A DNA stretch of 64,000 nucleotides from Terriglobia bacterium (GCA_020073605.1 JAIQEW010000009.1:54195-118194), one strand, 5' to 3'. Positions 27,444-36,813 are shown, counted from the first letter of the stretch. Notes: generated by a model not told the origin, from the letters alone. Program-made: numbers and translations.

Positions 27444-27557
27444 ACCGTTCTCGCGCACGGCGGCTCGATCGAGTATTTCCGCGACACCGTCTTCAACCAT
27501 CCGACCCTCGCCGAAGCCTGCAAGGTCGCCGCCCTCGACGGCCTCAATAGATTGTGA
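27444..27557 (+). pseudogene. sthA: 3' remnant of soluble pyridine nucleotide transhydrogenase
   Basis: 37 codons plus a stop that read TVLAHGGSIEYFRDTVFN and continue HPTLAEACKVAALDGLNRL. This is the characteristic C-terminus of Si-specific NAD(P)+ transhydrogenase (SthA, a flavoprotein disulfide reductase relative). No upstream part of the gene is present: the sequence joins 11 bases after the ridA stop. It is a decayed leftover of a deletion or insertion that brought ridA next to the end of sthA. Confidence 0.75.
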
Positions 27558-27591
27558 GGCTCGGCGGGATGTAATTCCTGCGCCAGCGCTG

Positions 27592-27619
27592 TTACGTCGT
27601 GGAACCAGCGTGGTAGAAT
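27592..27619 (+). promoter_or_regulatory. Putative promoter of tRNA-Ile
   Basis: TTACGT (27592-27597), 16-base spacer, TAGAAT (27614-27619), 31 bases before the mature tRNA end. The -10 is good and the -35 weak. Confidence 0.4.
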
Positions 27620-27650
27620 TATTGCCGTTGTTCGTTGGATCATCCCGCGT

Positions 27651-27727
27651 GGGCCTGTAGCTCAGGTGGCTAGAGCGCGCCCCTGATAAGGGCGAGGTCG
27701 GTGGTTCAAGTCCACCCAGGCCCACCA
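27651..27727 (+). tRNA. tRNA-Ile (anticodon GAT)
   Basis: 77 bases with encoded CCA. Acceptor GGGCCTG pairs with CAGGCCC. D-arm AGCTCAGGTGGCTAGAGCGC, anticodon stem GCCCC/GGGGC-like with loop CTGATAA (anticodon GAT), and T-arm GGTGG-TTCAAGT-CCACC are all present. In many bacteria tRNA-Ile(GAT) sits in the rRNA spacer; here it stands alone, 5.3 kb from a lone 16S gene. Confidence 0.96.
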
Positions 27728-27734
27728 TCTTCAT

Positions 27735-27986
27735 ATGCCCTACCACGCCTACATCTTGCGCAGCCAGTCGACTGGACGATTTTACGTCGGGCACACGGAG
27801 AATCTGGGGAAGCGCGTCGTTGAGCACAACAACAATCGCACGATGTCGATCAAGAACCGTGGTCCCTGGGTGCTTGTCTATTCCGAGGAGTATGCGACGC
27901 GCTCAGAAGCATCTCAGCGCGAGCGGCAGATCAAGAAGATGAAAAGCCACCGTTGGATCGAGCAGGTGACTAGAGCGTCCCGATGA
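27735..27986 (+). CDS. GIY-YIG domain small nuclease-like protein
   Basis: 83 residues, the size of the UPF0213/YhbQ-type single-domain family. The GIY-YIG core appears as YHAYILRSQSTGRFYVG, followed by HTENLGKRVVEHNN and the RER helix (SEASQRERQIKKMKSH). The family may cut branched or damaged DNA; some relatives are homing endonucleases. The ORF begins eight bases after tRNA-Ile, and its last residues (QVTRASR) are encoded by the D-arm of a truncated tRNA-like copy, so the gene is bracketed by tRNA sequence. Confidence 0.82.
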   Translation: MPYHAYILRSQSTGRFYVGHTENLGKRVVEHNNNRTMSIKNRGPWVLVYSEEYATRSEASQRERQIKKMKSHRWIEQVTRASR

Positions 27987-28031
27987 AGTGAATCGGGAAG
28001 GTCGGTGGTTCAAGTCCACCCAGGCCCACCA
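27963..28031 (+). repeat. tRNA-Ile-derived partial copy lacking the 5' acceptor half
   Basis: From CAGGTGACTAGAGCG to the terminal CCACCA it parallels tRNA-Ile. The T-arm and 3' acceptor (33 bases from AGGTCGG to CCCACCA) are identical, while the anticodon arm is replaced by a perfect 7-bp hairpin (TCCCGAT / ATCGGGA, loop GAAGTGA). The 5' acceptor strand is missing, so it should not fold as a functional tRNA. With the intact tRNA it forms a direct repeat around the GIY-YIG gene. Confidence 0.8.
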
Positions 28032-28065
28032 GAATTCATCACGCCGCATTCAGGAGCCCGCCCTG

Positions 28066-29733
28066 ATGTTCACGAACAAAGCGAAAGACGACAGCAGCGC
28101 GATCGCCAGGACCCGCCGGAATTTCCTCGAATCGAGCCTGAAAATGGGTGCCGCCTCCCTTGCGTTGCCTGCCCTTGCCCGCGCGGCCAGCGTCGAGCCG
28201 CAGCCACAGGAAGTGAAGCCATTCGATCTCGAGGAATTAACGGTCGCCGATCTCCAGGAAGGCATGAGGACGGGAAAGTTCACCGCACGGTTCCTCGTGG
28301 AAAGCTACCTCGCACGGATCGCTAGCATCGATTCGAGCGGTCCCTCGCTCAACGCCGCGATCGAGTTGAATCCGGATGCGCTCTCGATCGCCGACTCACT
28401 CGATGCCGAGCGGAAGTCCAAAGGCTCTCGAGGGCCGCTGCATGGAATCCCGATTCTGATCAAGGACAACATCGGCACGGCCGATCGCATGATGACCACG
28501 GCCGGGTCGCTCGCGCTGCTGGGCGTCACGCGCCCGAAGGATTCCGGCGTTGCGCGGCGGCTTCGCGAGGCAGGCGCGGTGATTTTGGGGAAAACGAATC
28601 TGAGCGAGTGGGCGAATTTCCGGTCGTCGCATTCGTCCAGCGGCTGGAGCGGGCGCGGTGGTCAAACTCGCAATCCGTACGCGCTTGATCGCAGCCCGTG
28701 CGGATCGAGTTCGGGCTCAGGGGTCGCCGTCTCGGCGAATCTGTGCGCAGCAGCCGTAGGCTCGGAGACGGATGGTTCCATCGTCTGTCCATCTTCGGGG
28801 AACGGAATCGTAGGGATTAAGCCGACAGTCGGCCTCGTGAGCCGAGCGGGAATCATTCCCATCTCGCACAGTCAGGACACCGCCGGCCCGATGTGCCGCA
28901 GCGTTGCCGACGCGGCTATTCTGCTGGGGGCGCTGTCCGGCGCGGACCCTGCCGATCCCGCAACGAAAGCTTGCCCCGGAAAGTCACCGTCCGATTACAC
29001 GCAGTTCTTGGATCGCGGCGGGTTGCGCGGCGCACGCATCGGAATCGTACGGAAATCTTACGACTTCACCGAGAGCGCCTCGAGCGTTTTCAGCGGGGCC
29101 CTCGACGTTATGAAGCACGAAGGAGCCGTGCTGGTCGATCCGCTGGAAATCGCATCGCTCGGCAAGTTCGACGATTCTGAAATGGAAGTGCTTCTCTACG
29201 AATTCAAGGCCGATTTGAATGCCTATCTTGCGTCTTTTGCGCCGAATGCGGCTGTGCATTCGCTCAAGGAAATCATCGCTTTCAACGAGAGTCACCACGA
29301 CCGGGAACTGATGTACTTCGGACAAGATCTCTTCCTGAAAGCCGAGAAGAAAGGTCCTCTTACGGACAAGGCATACCAGGACGCGTTCGCGAGGAACCAT
29401 CGCCTCGCCCGAGTCGAGGGAATTGACGCTGTGATGGATAAACACCGCCTCGATGCGCTGGTCGCGCCGACGGCAGGGCCATCCTGGCTGATTGACCTAA
29501 TCGACGGCGATCACGATACGGGAGGAAGTTCGTCTCTCGCAGCGGTAGCGGGCTATCCCAATATCAACGTGCCGGCGGGGTTTGTCTTTGGCATGCCCGT
29601 AGGAATCTCATTTTTCGGCCGCGCGTGGAGCGAGCCGAAGCTGATCAGAATCGCCTATGCGTTTGAGCAGGCGACACGCGCGCGCAAGCAGCCGCGGTTC
29701 CTTCCCACTGCTGACTTGAAACTCAACTCCTGA
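28066..29733 (+). CDS. Tat-exported amidase (amidase signature family)
   Basis: 555 residues. Twin-arginine signal (RTRRNFLESSLKMGAASLALPALARA) for folded export, or cleavage to the periplasm. Then the amidase-signature fold: catalytic Lys in HGIPILIKDNIGT, the Gly/Ser-rich loop GGQTRNPYALDRSPCGSSSG, and the nucleophile region VGSETDGSIVCPSSGNGIVGIKP with cis-Ser and Ser. Family members hydrolyse amides; the substrate is unknown. AGGAG lies nine bases before the ATG. The frame remains open upstream through the tRNA-like copy, but that part is not protein-like. Confidence 0.9.
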   Translation: MFTNKAKDDSSAIARTRRNFLESSLKMGAASLALPALARAASVEPQPQEVKPFDLEELTVADLQEGMRTGKFTARFLVESYLARIASIDSSGPSLNAAIELNPDALSIADSLDAERKSKGSRGPLHGIPILIKDNIGTADRMMTTAGSLALLGVTRPKDSGVARRLREAGAVILGKTNLSEWANFRSSHSSSGWSGRGGQTRNPYALDRSPCGSSSGSGVAVSANLCAAAVGSETDGSIVCPSSGNGIVGIKPTVGLVSRAGIIPISHSQDTAGPMCRSVADAAILLGALSGADPADPATKACPGKSPSDYTQFLDRGGLRGARIGIVRKSYDFTESASSVFSGALDVMKHEGAVLVDPLEIASLGKFDDSEMEVLLYEFKADLNAYLASFAPNAAVHSLKEIIAFNESHHDRELMYFGQDLFLKAEKKGPLTDKAYQDAFARNHRLARVEGIDAVMDKHRLDALVAPTAGPSWLIDLIDGDHDTGGSSSLAAVAGYPNINVPAGFVFGMPVGISFFGRAWSEPKLIRIAYAFEQATRARKQPRFLPTADLKLNS

Positions 29734-29754
29734 ATTGGTCTGAGAATCGCGCCT

Positions 29755-30312
29755 CTATCGAGCGGGCGTCTGTGGCGGCAATGGTGCCAGCGCTGGGTTC
29801 GTGATCCGAGGCGTGTTCGTGAACTCGTGCACGTGCATGATCGCGATCAGCCACGATCCGTCGCTCTGTTTTGTCATCACCAGGCTATGAAGCCCCTTGC
29901 GCGTCGGTCGCACAGTCCCATCCTGATTCTTTGCGCCTGTCATTTCCCAGTCCACGTCAACCGCGGCCACATCGGGCTTCAGGAATCGCGTCGACCGCAC
30001 CTTTCCCGTCTGATGAGTCTCGCTGTAAACGCCGGTCATGAACGGCCCGAACGTCGCCTCCATCCCCGCGCGGCCATGTGTCACGTCTCCAAAATTGTTA
30101 GTGAAATCGCAGTCTTCCGTGTACGTCATCGCCACGGCATGCAAGTTGTGCGTGTTCCACAAATCCATATAGTTCTGCACGGCCTTTGCGATCCCCGCGC
30201 GATCTTTCTCCTGGGCCGGATCCGCGGCACCCTGAGCTACGGCCATCGAGATCATGCCCGAGGAAATTGCGATCCAGAGGACAAGGAAAAACACGCGCTG
30301 CGTCATCCGCAT
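29755..30312 (-). CDS. Exported NTF2-like/SnoaL-like protein (SgcJ/EcaC type)
   Basis: 185 residues: signal peptide (VFFLVLWIAISSGMISMAVAQG), then an NTF2-like fold with KAVQNYMDLWNTHNLHAVAMTYTEDCDFTN, HGRAGMEATF and WLIAIMHVHEF. Such proteins are small-molecule binding or isomerase-like domains of mostly unknown function. Start chosen at the ATG with GGGAGG five bases upstream on the minus strand; an in-frame ATG 17 codons further upstream lacks one. Confidence 0.75.
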   Translation of the reverse strand: MRMTQRVFFLVLWIAISSGMISMAVAQGAADPAQEKDRAGIAKAVQNYMDLWNTHNLHAVAMTYTEDCDFTNNFGDVTHGRAGMEATFGPFMTGVYSETHQTGKVRSTRFLKPDVAAVDVDWEMTGAKNQDGTVRPTRKGLHSLVMTKQSDGSWLIAIMHVHEFTNTPRITNPALAPLPPQTPAR

Positions 30313-30517
30313 TCTGGCCTCCCGGCGCACCAGTCCTGTTTCCAACGACCTGATCCAACCCAACCGCGCGAAAGCCTAACCCATCGATCCGCTCGCGTCA
30401 AATTCACCGCGGGGAGCCTTCTTCGGCACAGCCGGTGCCCCGTGCCTCCTTTCCCGTTGCAATGTGCCGTACACCCCTTCCCCCATTTTGGGCATCTCTT
30501 TATCGGAGGGTGCTGAC

Positions 30518-31456
30518 ATGACCAAGCTCTTCAAGTTGCTCGCAAGCTCGCTTCTATTCGCTTCTCTTCTTCTCGCTGCACGTCCGATCGACGCCCAGCA
30601 GCAAGCGGCTCCTTCAAAAGTCCCGGTCACGACCGTCGTCACGGTTCTGGGTCCCATCTTCACGGCTCCTCCCGCCCTCGGCAAGGACGATGTGATTGTT
30701 CACACCGGCAGCCAGCGCGAGGACGTGACTGCGTGGACCTCGGCGCAAGGGGACGAGGCCGCGCTCGAACTCGCCATCGTGATCGACGACGTCACAACTC
30801 TGGGGAATCAGCTCGACGATCTCCGCAAGTTCGTCCGATCGCAGTCGAAGGGCACCAGCGTCGGCCTCTTCTATGCCGACAACGGCATGGTCCAGACGGT
30901 TTCGCCATTCAGCGCCGACCACGACGCCGTCGCCAAGAAGGTTCGAATCACCATCGGTGAAGCGGGAGCCTCCACGAGCATCTATCTTTCGCTCATGGAC
31001 CTCATAGCGAAGTGGAAACCGAGCGGCGCCCGCCGCGAAGTCCTTCTCGTGGCGGACGGCATTGACCGCTTCCGCGGCGATCCGGCGAGCCCTGATGTCA
31101 CGCTGGCCATCGAGAAGGCGCAGAAGGCCGGCATCATGATTCACACGCTCTATGCGCGGGGCGTCGGCCGCGCCAGCCGGAATCTCTTTCGCCAAAGCTA
31201 CGGCCAGAACAACCTTGCCCAGATGACCGATGCGACCGGCGGCGAGTCATTCTTTCAAGGTCTCGAGACGCCTATCTCCTTTGCGCCGTTTCTCGCTCAA
31301 CTGGACATGGTGCTGCACAACCAGTATTTCCTGACGTTCACGACTGCTCGAAGCAAGAAAGCGAAGGGAGATCTCCGCGCCTTTCGCGTGAACACCGAAC
31401 AGCACAACGTCGACATTTCCGCCGCGAGAGAGGCGTTTGTTCCAGGAACCAAGTAG
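30518..31456 (+). CDS. Exported VWA-like domain protein
   Basis: 312 residues with a signal peptide (LLASSLLFASLLLAARPIDAQ). The body resembles VWFA-related proteins frequent in Acidobacteriota: ELAIVIDDVTTLGNQLDDLRKFVR, VGLFYADNGMV, REVLLVADGIDRF and GIMIHTLYARGVGRASRN. The metal-binding DxSxS motif is degenerate (DDVTT), so classical metal-dependent ligand binding is doubtful. GGAGGG eight bases before the ATG. Function unknown. Confidence 0.75.
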   Translation: MTKLFKLLASSLLFASLLLAARPIDAQQQAAPSKVPVTTVVTVLGPIFTAPPALGKDDVIVHTGSQREDVTAWTSAQGDEAALELAIVIDDVTTLGNQLDDLRKFVRSQSKGTSVGLFYADNGMVQTVSPFSADHDAVAKKVRITIGEAGASTSIYLSLMDLIAKWKPSGARREVLLVADGIDRFRGDPASPDVTLAIEKAQKAGIMIHTLYARGVGRASRNLFRQSYGQNNLAQMTDATGGESFFQGLETPISFAPFLAQLDMVLHNQYFLTFTTARSKKAKGDLRAFRVNTEQHNVDISAAREAFVPGTK

Positions 31457-31616
31457 CTTTGGCGCGCACTCGATGATCGTTCGGCCTCGGCGTTGTCCCG
31501 TTCACTCAGGACGCGCCGAGGGACTCCCGCGCAAGCCGTAACCGGCTGGCTGGACACTCCTTCTAAAAGGTGTTACACATACCGCGCAAAATCGCTGTCT
31601 CGCACGGGGGGAGTTC

Positions 31617-32720
31617 ATGAGTAAGGGTGCCTCTTGGTTTTCCGGCTTCAAGCCTGTGGCTCTGGTGTGCGCGCTCCTAGTGGGCGTCGCGATCTTCGGG
31701 CTGCGGCAATCGTCGAGCGCCGCGCCGCAATTCGGGTCAAGCAAAGGCGCAGTTGTCGGCATCGAGTTCGACGGCCGCATGGTTTCCGATCTCGACAAAT
31801 CCGTCGCGTTCTACAAAGCGCTCGGTTTCGTGGAAGTTCCGAACCTCGACAAGTCCTGGCGCAATGATGCGGTAATGAACCGCATTCACGGCACCAAGGG
31901 CGTCGAGTCCCGAATGGCCAAGTTCACGCTCAATAGCAACATTTCCGGCAAGCCGTTCACTCTCTACCTGCGTGAATTCAGGGGAATCAAGCGACGCAAT
32001 GTCATGAAGGACAAGACCGCGTGGGAGCCAGGCGCCACGCACATCGATCTCACGATTCCCGACGCCGAAAAGACCTGGGCCGACTTGAAGGCTGCCAACA
32101 TGCTCTGGCCGCGCACTTGGGATGGGAAGTTGATGCCGCTCCCCGGCGCCACCAAAGGCACGCTCGCCTACATCACAGATCCAGACGGCATGGACGTCGA
32201 AATCATCGAGCAGCGTCCCGCCATACCCGCCACCGATACGCGCCCGGCCGTTCCGGCCGATCTTCCTGGCTTCAATCACATCGGCCTCGTCGTCCTTGAT
32301 CCGGACAAAGCCCGCGCGTTCTACGGCGTGATGCTTGGCGCACAGTGGCCCACGGCACCCGTAAACTGGATTGGCGGCGACTTCTTCGATTCCGCCGTCG
32401 GCGGCCACGGCAACGTGATTCGTCTCGCCAACGCCACGTTCGCCGAAGCGGCCGATCCGAAATCACGCATGCGTTTTGAAATCGTCGAGTACGAAAACCG
32501 CAAGAAGCCCCTCGCGCCATACAGCATCACCGACATCGGCGTGAACTACATCGGCCTCGAATGTACGGACATCGATTCGCTCCTCGCGCGCCTCAAGGGG
32601 TTCGGCGTCACGGTCGTCTCCGATGGAATCGTCGAGATGAAGACCGGCTATCGCGTGGTGCTCGTGCGCGATCCGGACGTCGGCGCTTTCGTCGAGCTCT
32701 TCGAGCGACCGAAGAGTTGA
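31617..32720 (+). CDS. Exported two-domain VOC (glyoxalase/dioxygenase superfamily) protein
   Basis: 367 residues. N-terminal hydrophobic segment (PVALVCALLVGVAIFGL) suggests export or anchoring, unusual for this superfamily. Two vicinal-oxygen-chelate modules follow: about 45-205 (DGRMVSDLDKSVAFYKALGFVEVPN ... DPDGMDVEIIEQ) and about 220-365 (PGFNHIGLVVLDPDKARAFYGVMLG ... DPDVGAFVELFE). The substrate is unknown. GGGGGGAG precedes the ATG. Confidence 0.82.
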   Translation: MSKGASWFSGFKPVALVCALLVGVAIFGLRQSSSAAPQFGSSKGAVVGIEFDGRMVSDLDKSVAFYKALGFVEVPNLDKSWRNDAVMNRIHGTKGVESRMAKFTLNSNISGKPFTLYLREFRGIKRRNVMKDKTAWEPGATHIDLTIPDAEKTWADLKAANMLWPRTWDGKLMPLPGATKGTLAYITDPDGMDVEIIEQRPAIPATDTRPAVPADLPGFNHIGLVVLDPDKARAFYGVMLGAQWPTAPVNWIGGDFFDSAVGGHGNVIRLANATFAEAADPKSRMRFEIVEYENRKKPLAPYSITDIGVNYIGLECTDIDSLLARLKGFGVTVVSDGIVEMKTGYRVVLVRDPDVGAFVELFERPKS

Positions 32721-32745
32721 CGCCACAAACATCCTGAAAAACAAA

Positions 32746-32777
32746 AAGCCCGGTCCGATTTTCATCGGACCGGGCTT
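32746..32777 (-). terminator. Rho-independent terminator of the 16S transcript
   Basis: Perfect 14-bp stem (AAGCCCGGTCCGAT and its complement) with a 4-base loop. Read on the minus strand it is followed by TTTTTGTTTTT, an excellent T-tract. It ends the 16S transcription unit about 200 bases beyond the mature 3' end and may also stop the convergent VOC gene. Between it and the 16S end I see only small hairpins (for example 32888-32908) and no tRNA, 23S or 5S. Confidence 0.85.
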
Positions 32778-32980
32778 GCGTTTGTCTGCTGCTAACTCTT
32801 TGACTTAAATCGTCCCGGCCCGAAAAATTCGGGTGCGGGATCCATTCCGCAAACCGCGCGAAACGGAGATAAAACAGGCCAGAACCCGTTCGGCTGAGAA
32901 AGCCGAACGTCCCGGATCGTGAGAACCGGGATGGAGAGCCGTGCCTGCCATAAAGACAGACCGTGCTCCCTTTTCTTTTA

Positions 32981-34515
<1,535 letters not shown>

Positions 34516-34655
34516 AACTGGTGTTTCGACCGTGGTGATTTGCATCGCCACGACCGGAACGAACTGTTAAATCGCTCGGTCTCTCAAATGGCCTCTGTCC
34601 CGGTACACCCGGAACAAAAGCCGAAAACCAAACGGGTTCTGGCTTGTTTAATCCG

Positions 34656-34669
34656 ATTGTCAAAGAGCA
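34656..34669 (-). promoter_or_regulatory. rRNA leader boxA antitermination site
   Basis: Minus-strand TGCTCTTTGACAAT, nearly identical to the E. coli rrn boxA (TGCTCTTTAACAAT), bound by NusB/NusE. It lies about 45 bases downstream of the predicted transcription start and 140 bases before the mature 16S. Confidence 0.8.
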
Positions 34670-34710
34670 GGAACTCCCAGGCCGGCTGGAAGGACTACAG
34701 ACAAACCCCA

Positions 34711-34739
34711 ATTCTATAGACGCGCCTCTCTTCTGTCAA
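34711..34739 (-). promoter_or_regulatory. Strong sigma70-type promoter of the 16S gene
   Basis: On the minus strand, consensus TTGACA (34734-34739), 17-base spacer, TAGAAT (34711-34716). Transcription would start near 34704, giving a leader of about 190 bases that contains boxA. Confidence 0.8.
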
Positions 34740-34794
34740 CCAACTTCTGCATCTTTCAAGGTGCGTCGTCTGTCCTTTGAAGTTGCTTGTCGTG

Positions 34795-34816
34795 GCACAG
34801 ACACTCCTGTCTGTGC
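34795..34816. repeat. Palindromic element upstream of the 16S promoter
   Basis: Perfect 8-bp arms GCACAGAC / GTCTGTGC around ACTCCT. There is no T-run, so it is more likely a dispersed palindromic repeat than a terminator. The surrounding 34740-35345 region (about 600 bases) holds no gene I can support; it contains this palindrome and the degenerate tract at 34956-34984. Confidence 0.45.
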
Positions 34817-34955
34817 GCTTCGCGGATCGTTGATCTCGAAATCTCGGGATGATGCCCCCTCGAAAAGTGTGTCGATTAAGATGTGTCACTGTTGTTTGTT
34901 TTGAATGAGTTAGACCGAGAATTACTCGGCAGGGTGTGACACTTAGCTTGTGGCG

Positions 34956-34984
34956 ATTCGTAACTTGTGACGAGTGATTCGTAG
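34956..34984. repeat. Degenerate GATTCGTAAC/GTGACGAGT tract
   Basis: Non-coding copy, in opposite orientation, of the ACGAGTCACAAGT-type unit found inside prmC at 1747-1778; further fragments (CGTCACTC, AGTCACTC) follow near 35050 and 35160. Confidence 0.4.
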
Positions 34985-35345
34985 GGGCCGGGAAGAAGGA
35001 AGACGTCAGGCGTGATACATGTCCAGCCGTCGATTCGTTCATTCGCTCGTCACTCTTCATCGCTGTCTCCGTCGTCTCTGACAATCCGATGAGGATTGTC
35101 ATCCTGAGGCCGGCGCTGTTGAATTTCGCCGGTCGAAGGATCTCTCTTCACTCTCCACTAGTCACTCTTCCTGCCCACGCTAGCACAAAGAGGAAGCGGT
35201 TTTGTCAATCTGCTCCTGTGGACTTTTCTCGAGGTTCGATGATGGATGCTAGAGGCTGAAATTCGAAACGGAAAACCGTCCCACAAAATCAGACTCCGGA
35301 ACGTGGGCCACGCGCCCACTGTTCACCAGATAGCGAGATGGAAAG

Positions 35346-36230
35346 CTATTGAGGAGGGGGAGATTGAGCGGATGGAGCACTGTTCGGTGCTGTTGCCGGC
35401 GGCGCCCCTGACGACGGCGGTGCGAGCGTGAACTTGCCGTTGACGATGGGATTGCGATCTTCGCCCTCGCAGTCCTCGTAAACCATGCGGTGAATGTGAG
35501 TCACCCGCTGGTAGGTGCGTCTCACGTGCCAGGGCGCCGTGAAACTGGTCGGATCGATCACGGTCATCTGATCCTCCAAATGATCCTTGTCGATCATCCG
35601 GATCCTCTCAATGAAGCGCGCCTGCGGACTCAAAATGGTGATCGTCTGCGCGCCCTCGACATCCCCAAACGCCAGGACTGCAACACCCTCCGACTCCGAA
35701 GAAGCAAAAGGAGACTTGACCGCGATGGTGTCGATGACGAGAGTCTGTCCTTCCCAGTGGCCGATCGAGTCGCCCCAGGGCGTCGCCCACAGGTCCTCCT
35801 TCGCGGTGTGCGGCCTTCCGTCCGTGTACACGTGCCGGATCTCCCGGCTCGAGAAGATCAGAGTCGTCTCCTTCGGCGTCGGTAGAACTTCGAACATCAA
35901 CGGTGAATCGAGCATCAGCAACGGATATCCGAACGTGCAGGCCCGCACGGCCCCGCCCGGATCTTCTCCGCGGTTGACAGCCTCTAATCTTTGGCGCTCC
36001 GCCGCGACGATCTTGTCCACTCTGGCCTGTAGCTCGGGATTGTTCGGCGGGGACCACTGCATCGTCTTTAGGACTTCATCGAGCGACTGATTGAATCCTC
36101 CCGTTGCATCGGGCGTCGCACCGACAATCTCCCACTGGCCGCTCCAATCCGGCAATCCTCCCGACGCGCCCATGCTGGCCACACACCCCAGCAGGATCGC
36201 CGCCGCTTGTGCGAGTCTCCGCAGGTTCAT
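35346..36230 (-). CDS. Exported protein of unknown function, paired with a DUF6152 gene
   Basis: 294 residues with an N-terminal signal (QAAAILLGCVASMGASGG, possible lipobox LLGC). The mature part begins LPDWSGQWEIVG and is followed by a conserved-looking core (ACTFGYPLLMLDSPLMFEVLPT, REIRHVYTDGR, LWATPWGDSIGHWEGQTLVIDT) and a low-complexity Ser/Pro tail. I recognise the general type (exported proteins encoded next to DUF6152) but not a function. Its ATG overlaps the stop of the DUF6152 gene (ATGA), so the two are translationally coupled. Confidence 0.78.
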   Translation of the reverse strand: MNLRRLAQAAAILLGCVASMGASGGLPDWSGQWEIVGATPDATGGFNQSLDEVLKTMQWSPPNNPELQARVDKIVAAERQRLEAVNRGEDPGGAVRACTFGYPLLMLDSPLMFEVLPTPKETTLIFSSREIRHVYTDGRPHTAKEDLWATPWGDSIGHWEGQTLVIDTIAVKSPFASSESEGVAVLAFGDVEGAQTITILSPQARFIERIRMIDKDHLEDQMTVIDPTSFTAPWHVRRTYQRVTHIHRMVYEDCEGEDRNPIVNGKFTLAPPSSGAPPATAPNSAPSAQSPPPQ

Positions 36231-36646
36231 CTGCCTTCACCTTTCGACGCTGGTGAGCCGATCAGGGGTCCGTCCGGTCCGGTTCCCGAGAGATACTGGC
36301 CACCCTTGAAGCCATCGCGCATCGGATGGATGACCAAGGTCACCTTGTCTCCCGGCTTCAAGGTTCCAGGCTTCCACCCGACTCGCGCCAGATGCTCCGG
36401 GCTCGTCATCTCAATGCTCCACTCTTCTTCGCTGCCACCCTCCGTCTTGACGAGCAGCTGGATGAAGACATGGGGATTGTTCCAGCGGAAGTCCTTGACG
36501 GTGCCATGCAGCGTGACCGACTTCGACTGGTCGAACATCGCGAACGAATGGTGCGCAAGCGCCGAACTTGCCGTCAGCATTGCGGCGATGGCGATGAGCC
36601 AGCGTCTCCTGGCCGCCGAGGTTCGCGTCGGCGAACAGGTAGTCAA
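36227..36646 (-). CDS. DUF6152 family exported protein, N-terminus possibly chimeric
   Basis: 139 residues as read. A signal peptide (RRRWLIAIAAMLTASSALA) precedes the DUF6152 core: HHSFAMFDQSKSVTLHGTVKDF, RWNNPHVFIQLLV, PEHLARVGWKPGTLKPGDKVTLVIHP and GTGPDGPL. The first about 13 residues (MTTCSPTRTSAAR) come from DNA that, in another frame of the same strand, encodes the start of a DNRLRE protein. The native start is therefore probably lost at the junction near 36606. Confidence 0.75.
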   Translation of the reverse strand: MTTCSPTRTSAARRRWLIAIAAMLTASSALAHHSFAMFDQSKSVTLHGTVKDFRWNNPHVFIQLLVKTEGGSEEEWSIEMTSPEHLARVGWKPGTLKPGDKVTLVIHPMRDGFKGGQYLSGTGPDGPLIGSPASKGEGR

Positions 36647-36758
36647 TGCTGGCGTCGGCCACCGGAGTGAGCGTTACTGTTGTTTGACTCGCAGCTGGAC
36701 GCGCGGCGAACAGCAGGACTGCGGCGACCGCAAGAACACTTCTGATCGACGCTTGCAT
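36606..36758 (-). pseudogene. 5' stub of a second DNRLRE-domain gene, cut off after 51 codons
   Basis: Starts with GGGAGGTG four bases before the ATG, a signal peptide (VLAVAAVLLFAARPAASQ) and TVTLTPVADASIDYLFADANLGGQE. This is closely related to the beginning of the large DNRLRE protein upstream (TVTLSPVADASIDYLLGDTNLGGQE). After GGQE the homology ends and the DNA becomes the DUF6152 gene in another frame. It would be the last member of the minus-strand run. Confidence 0.72.
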
Positions 36759-36813
36759 GGTTCACCTCCCGCAGGTCTCAGACAGTTCGAGACCGCTCCC
36801 GGCTGCTTCCCGC

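Noticed and set aside
32778..32980. Possible 5S rRNA or tRNA downstream of 16S
   Set aside because: The sequence was read for tRNA arms and 5S-like motifs; only short hairpins were found, and the terminator follows directly.
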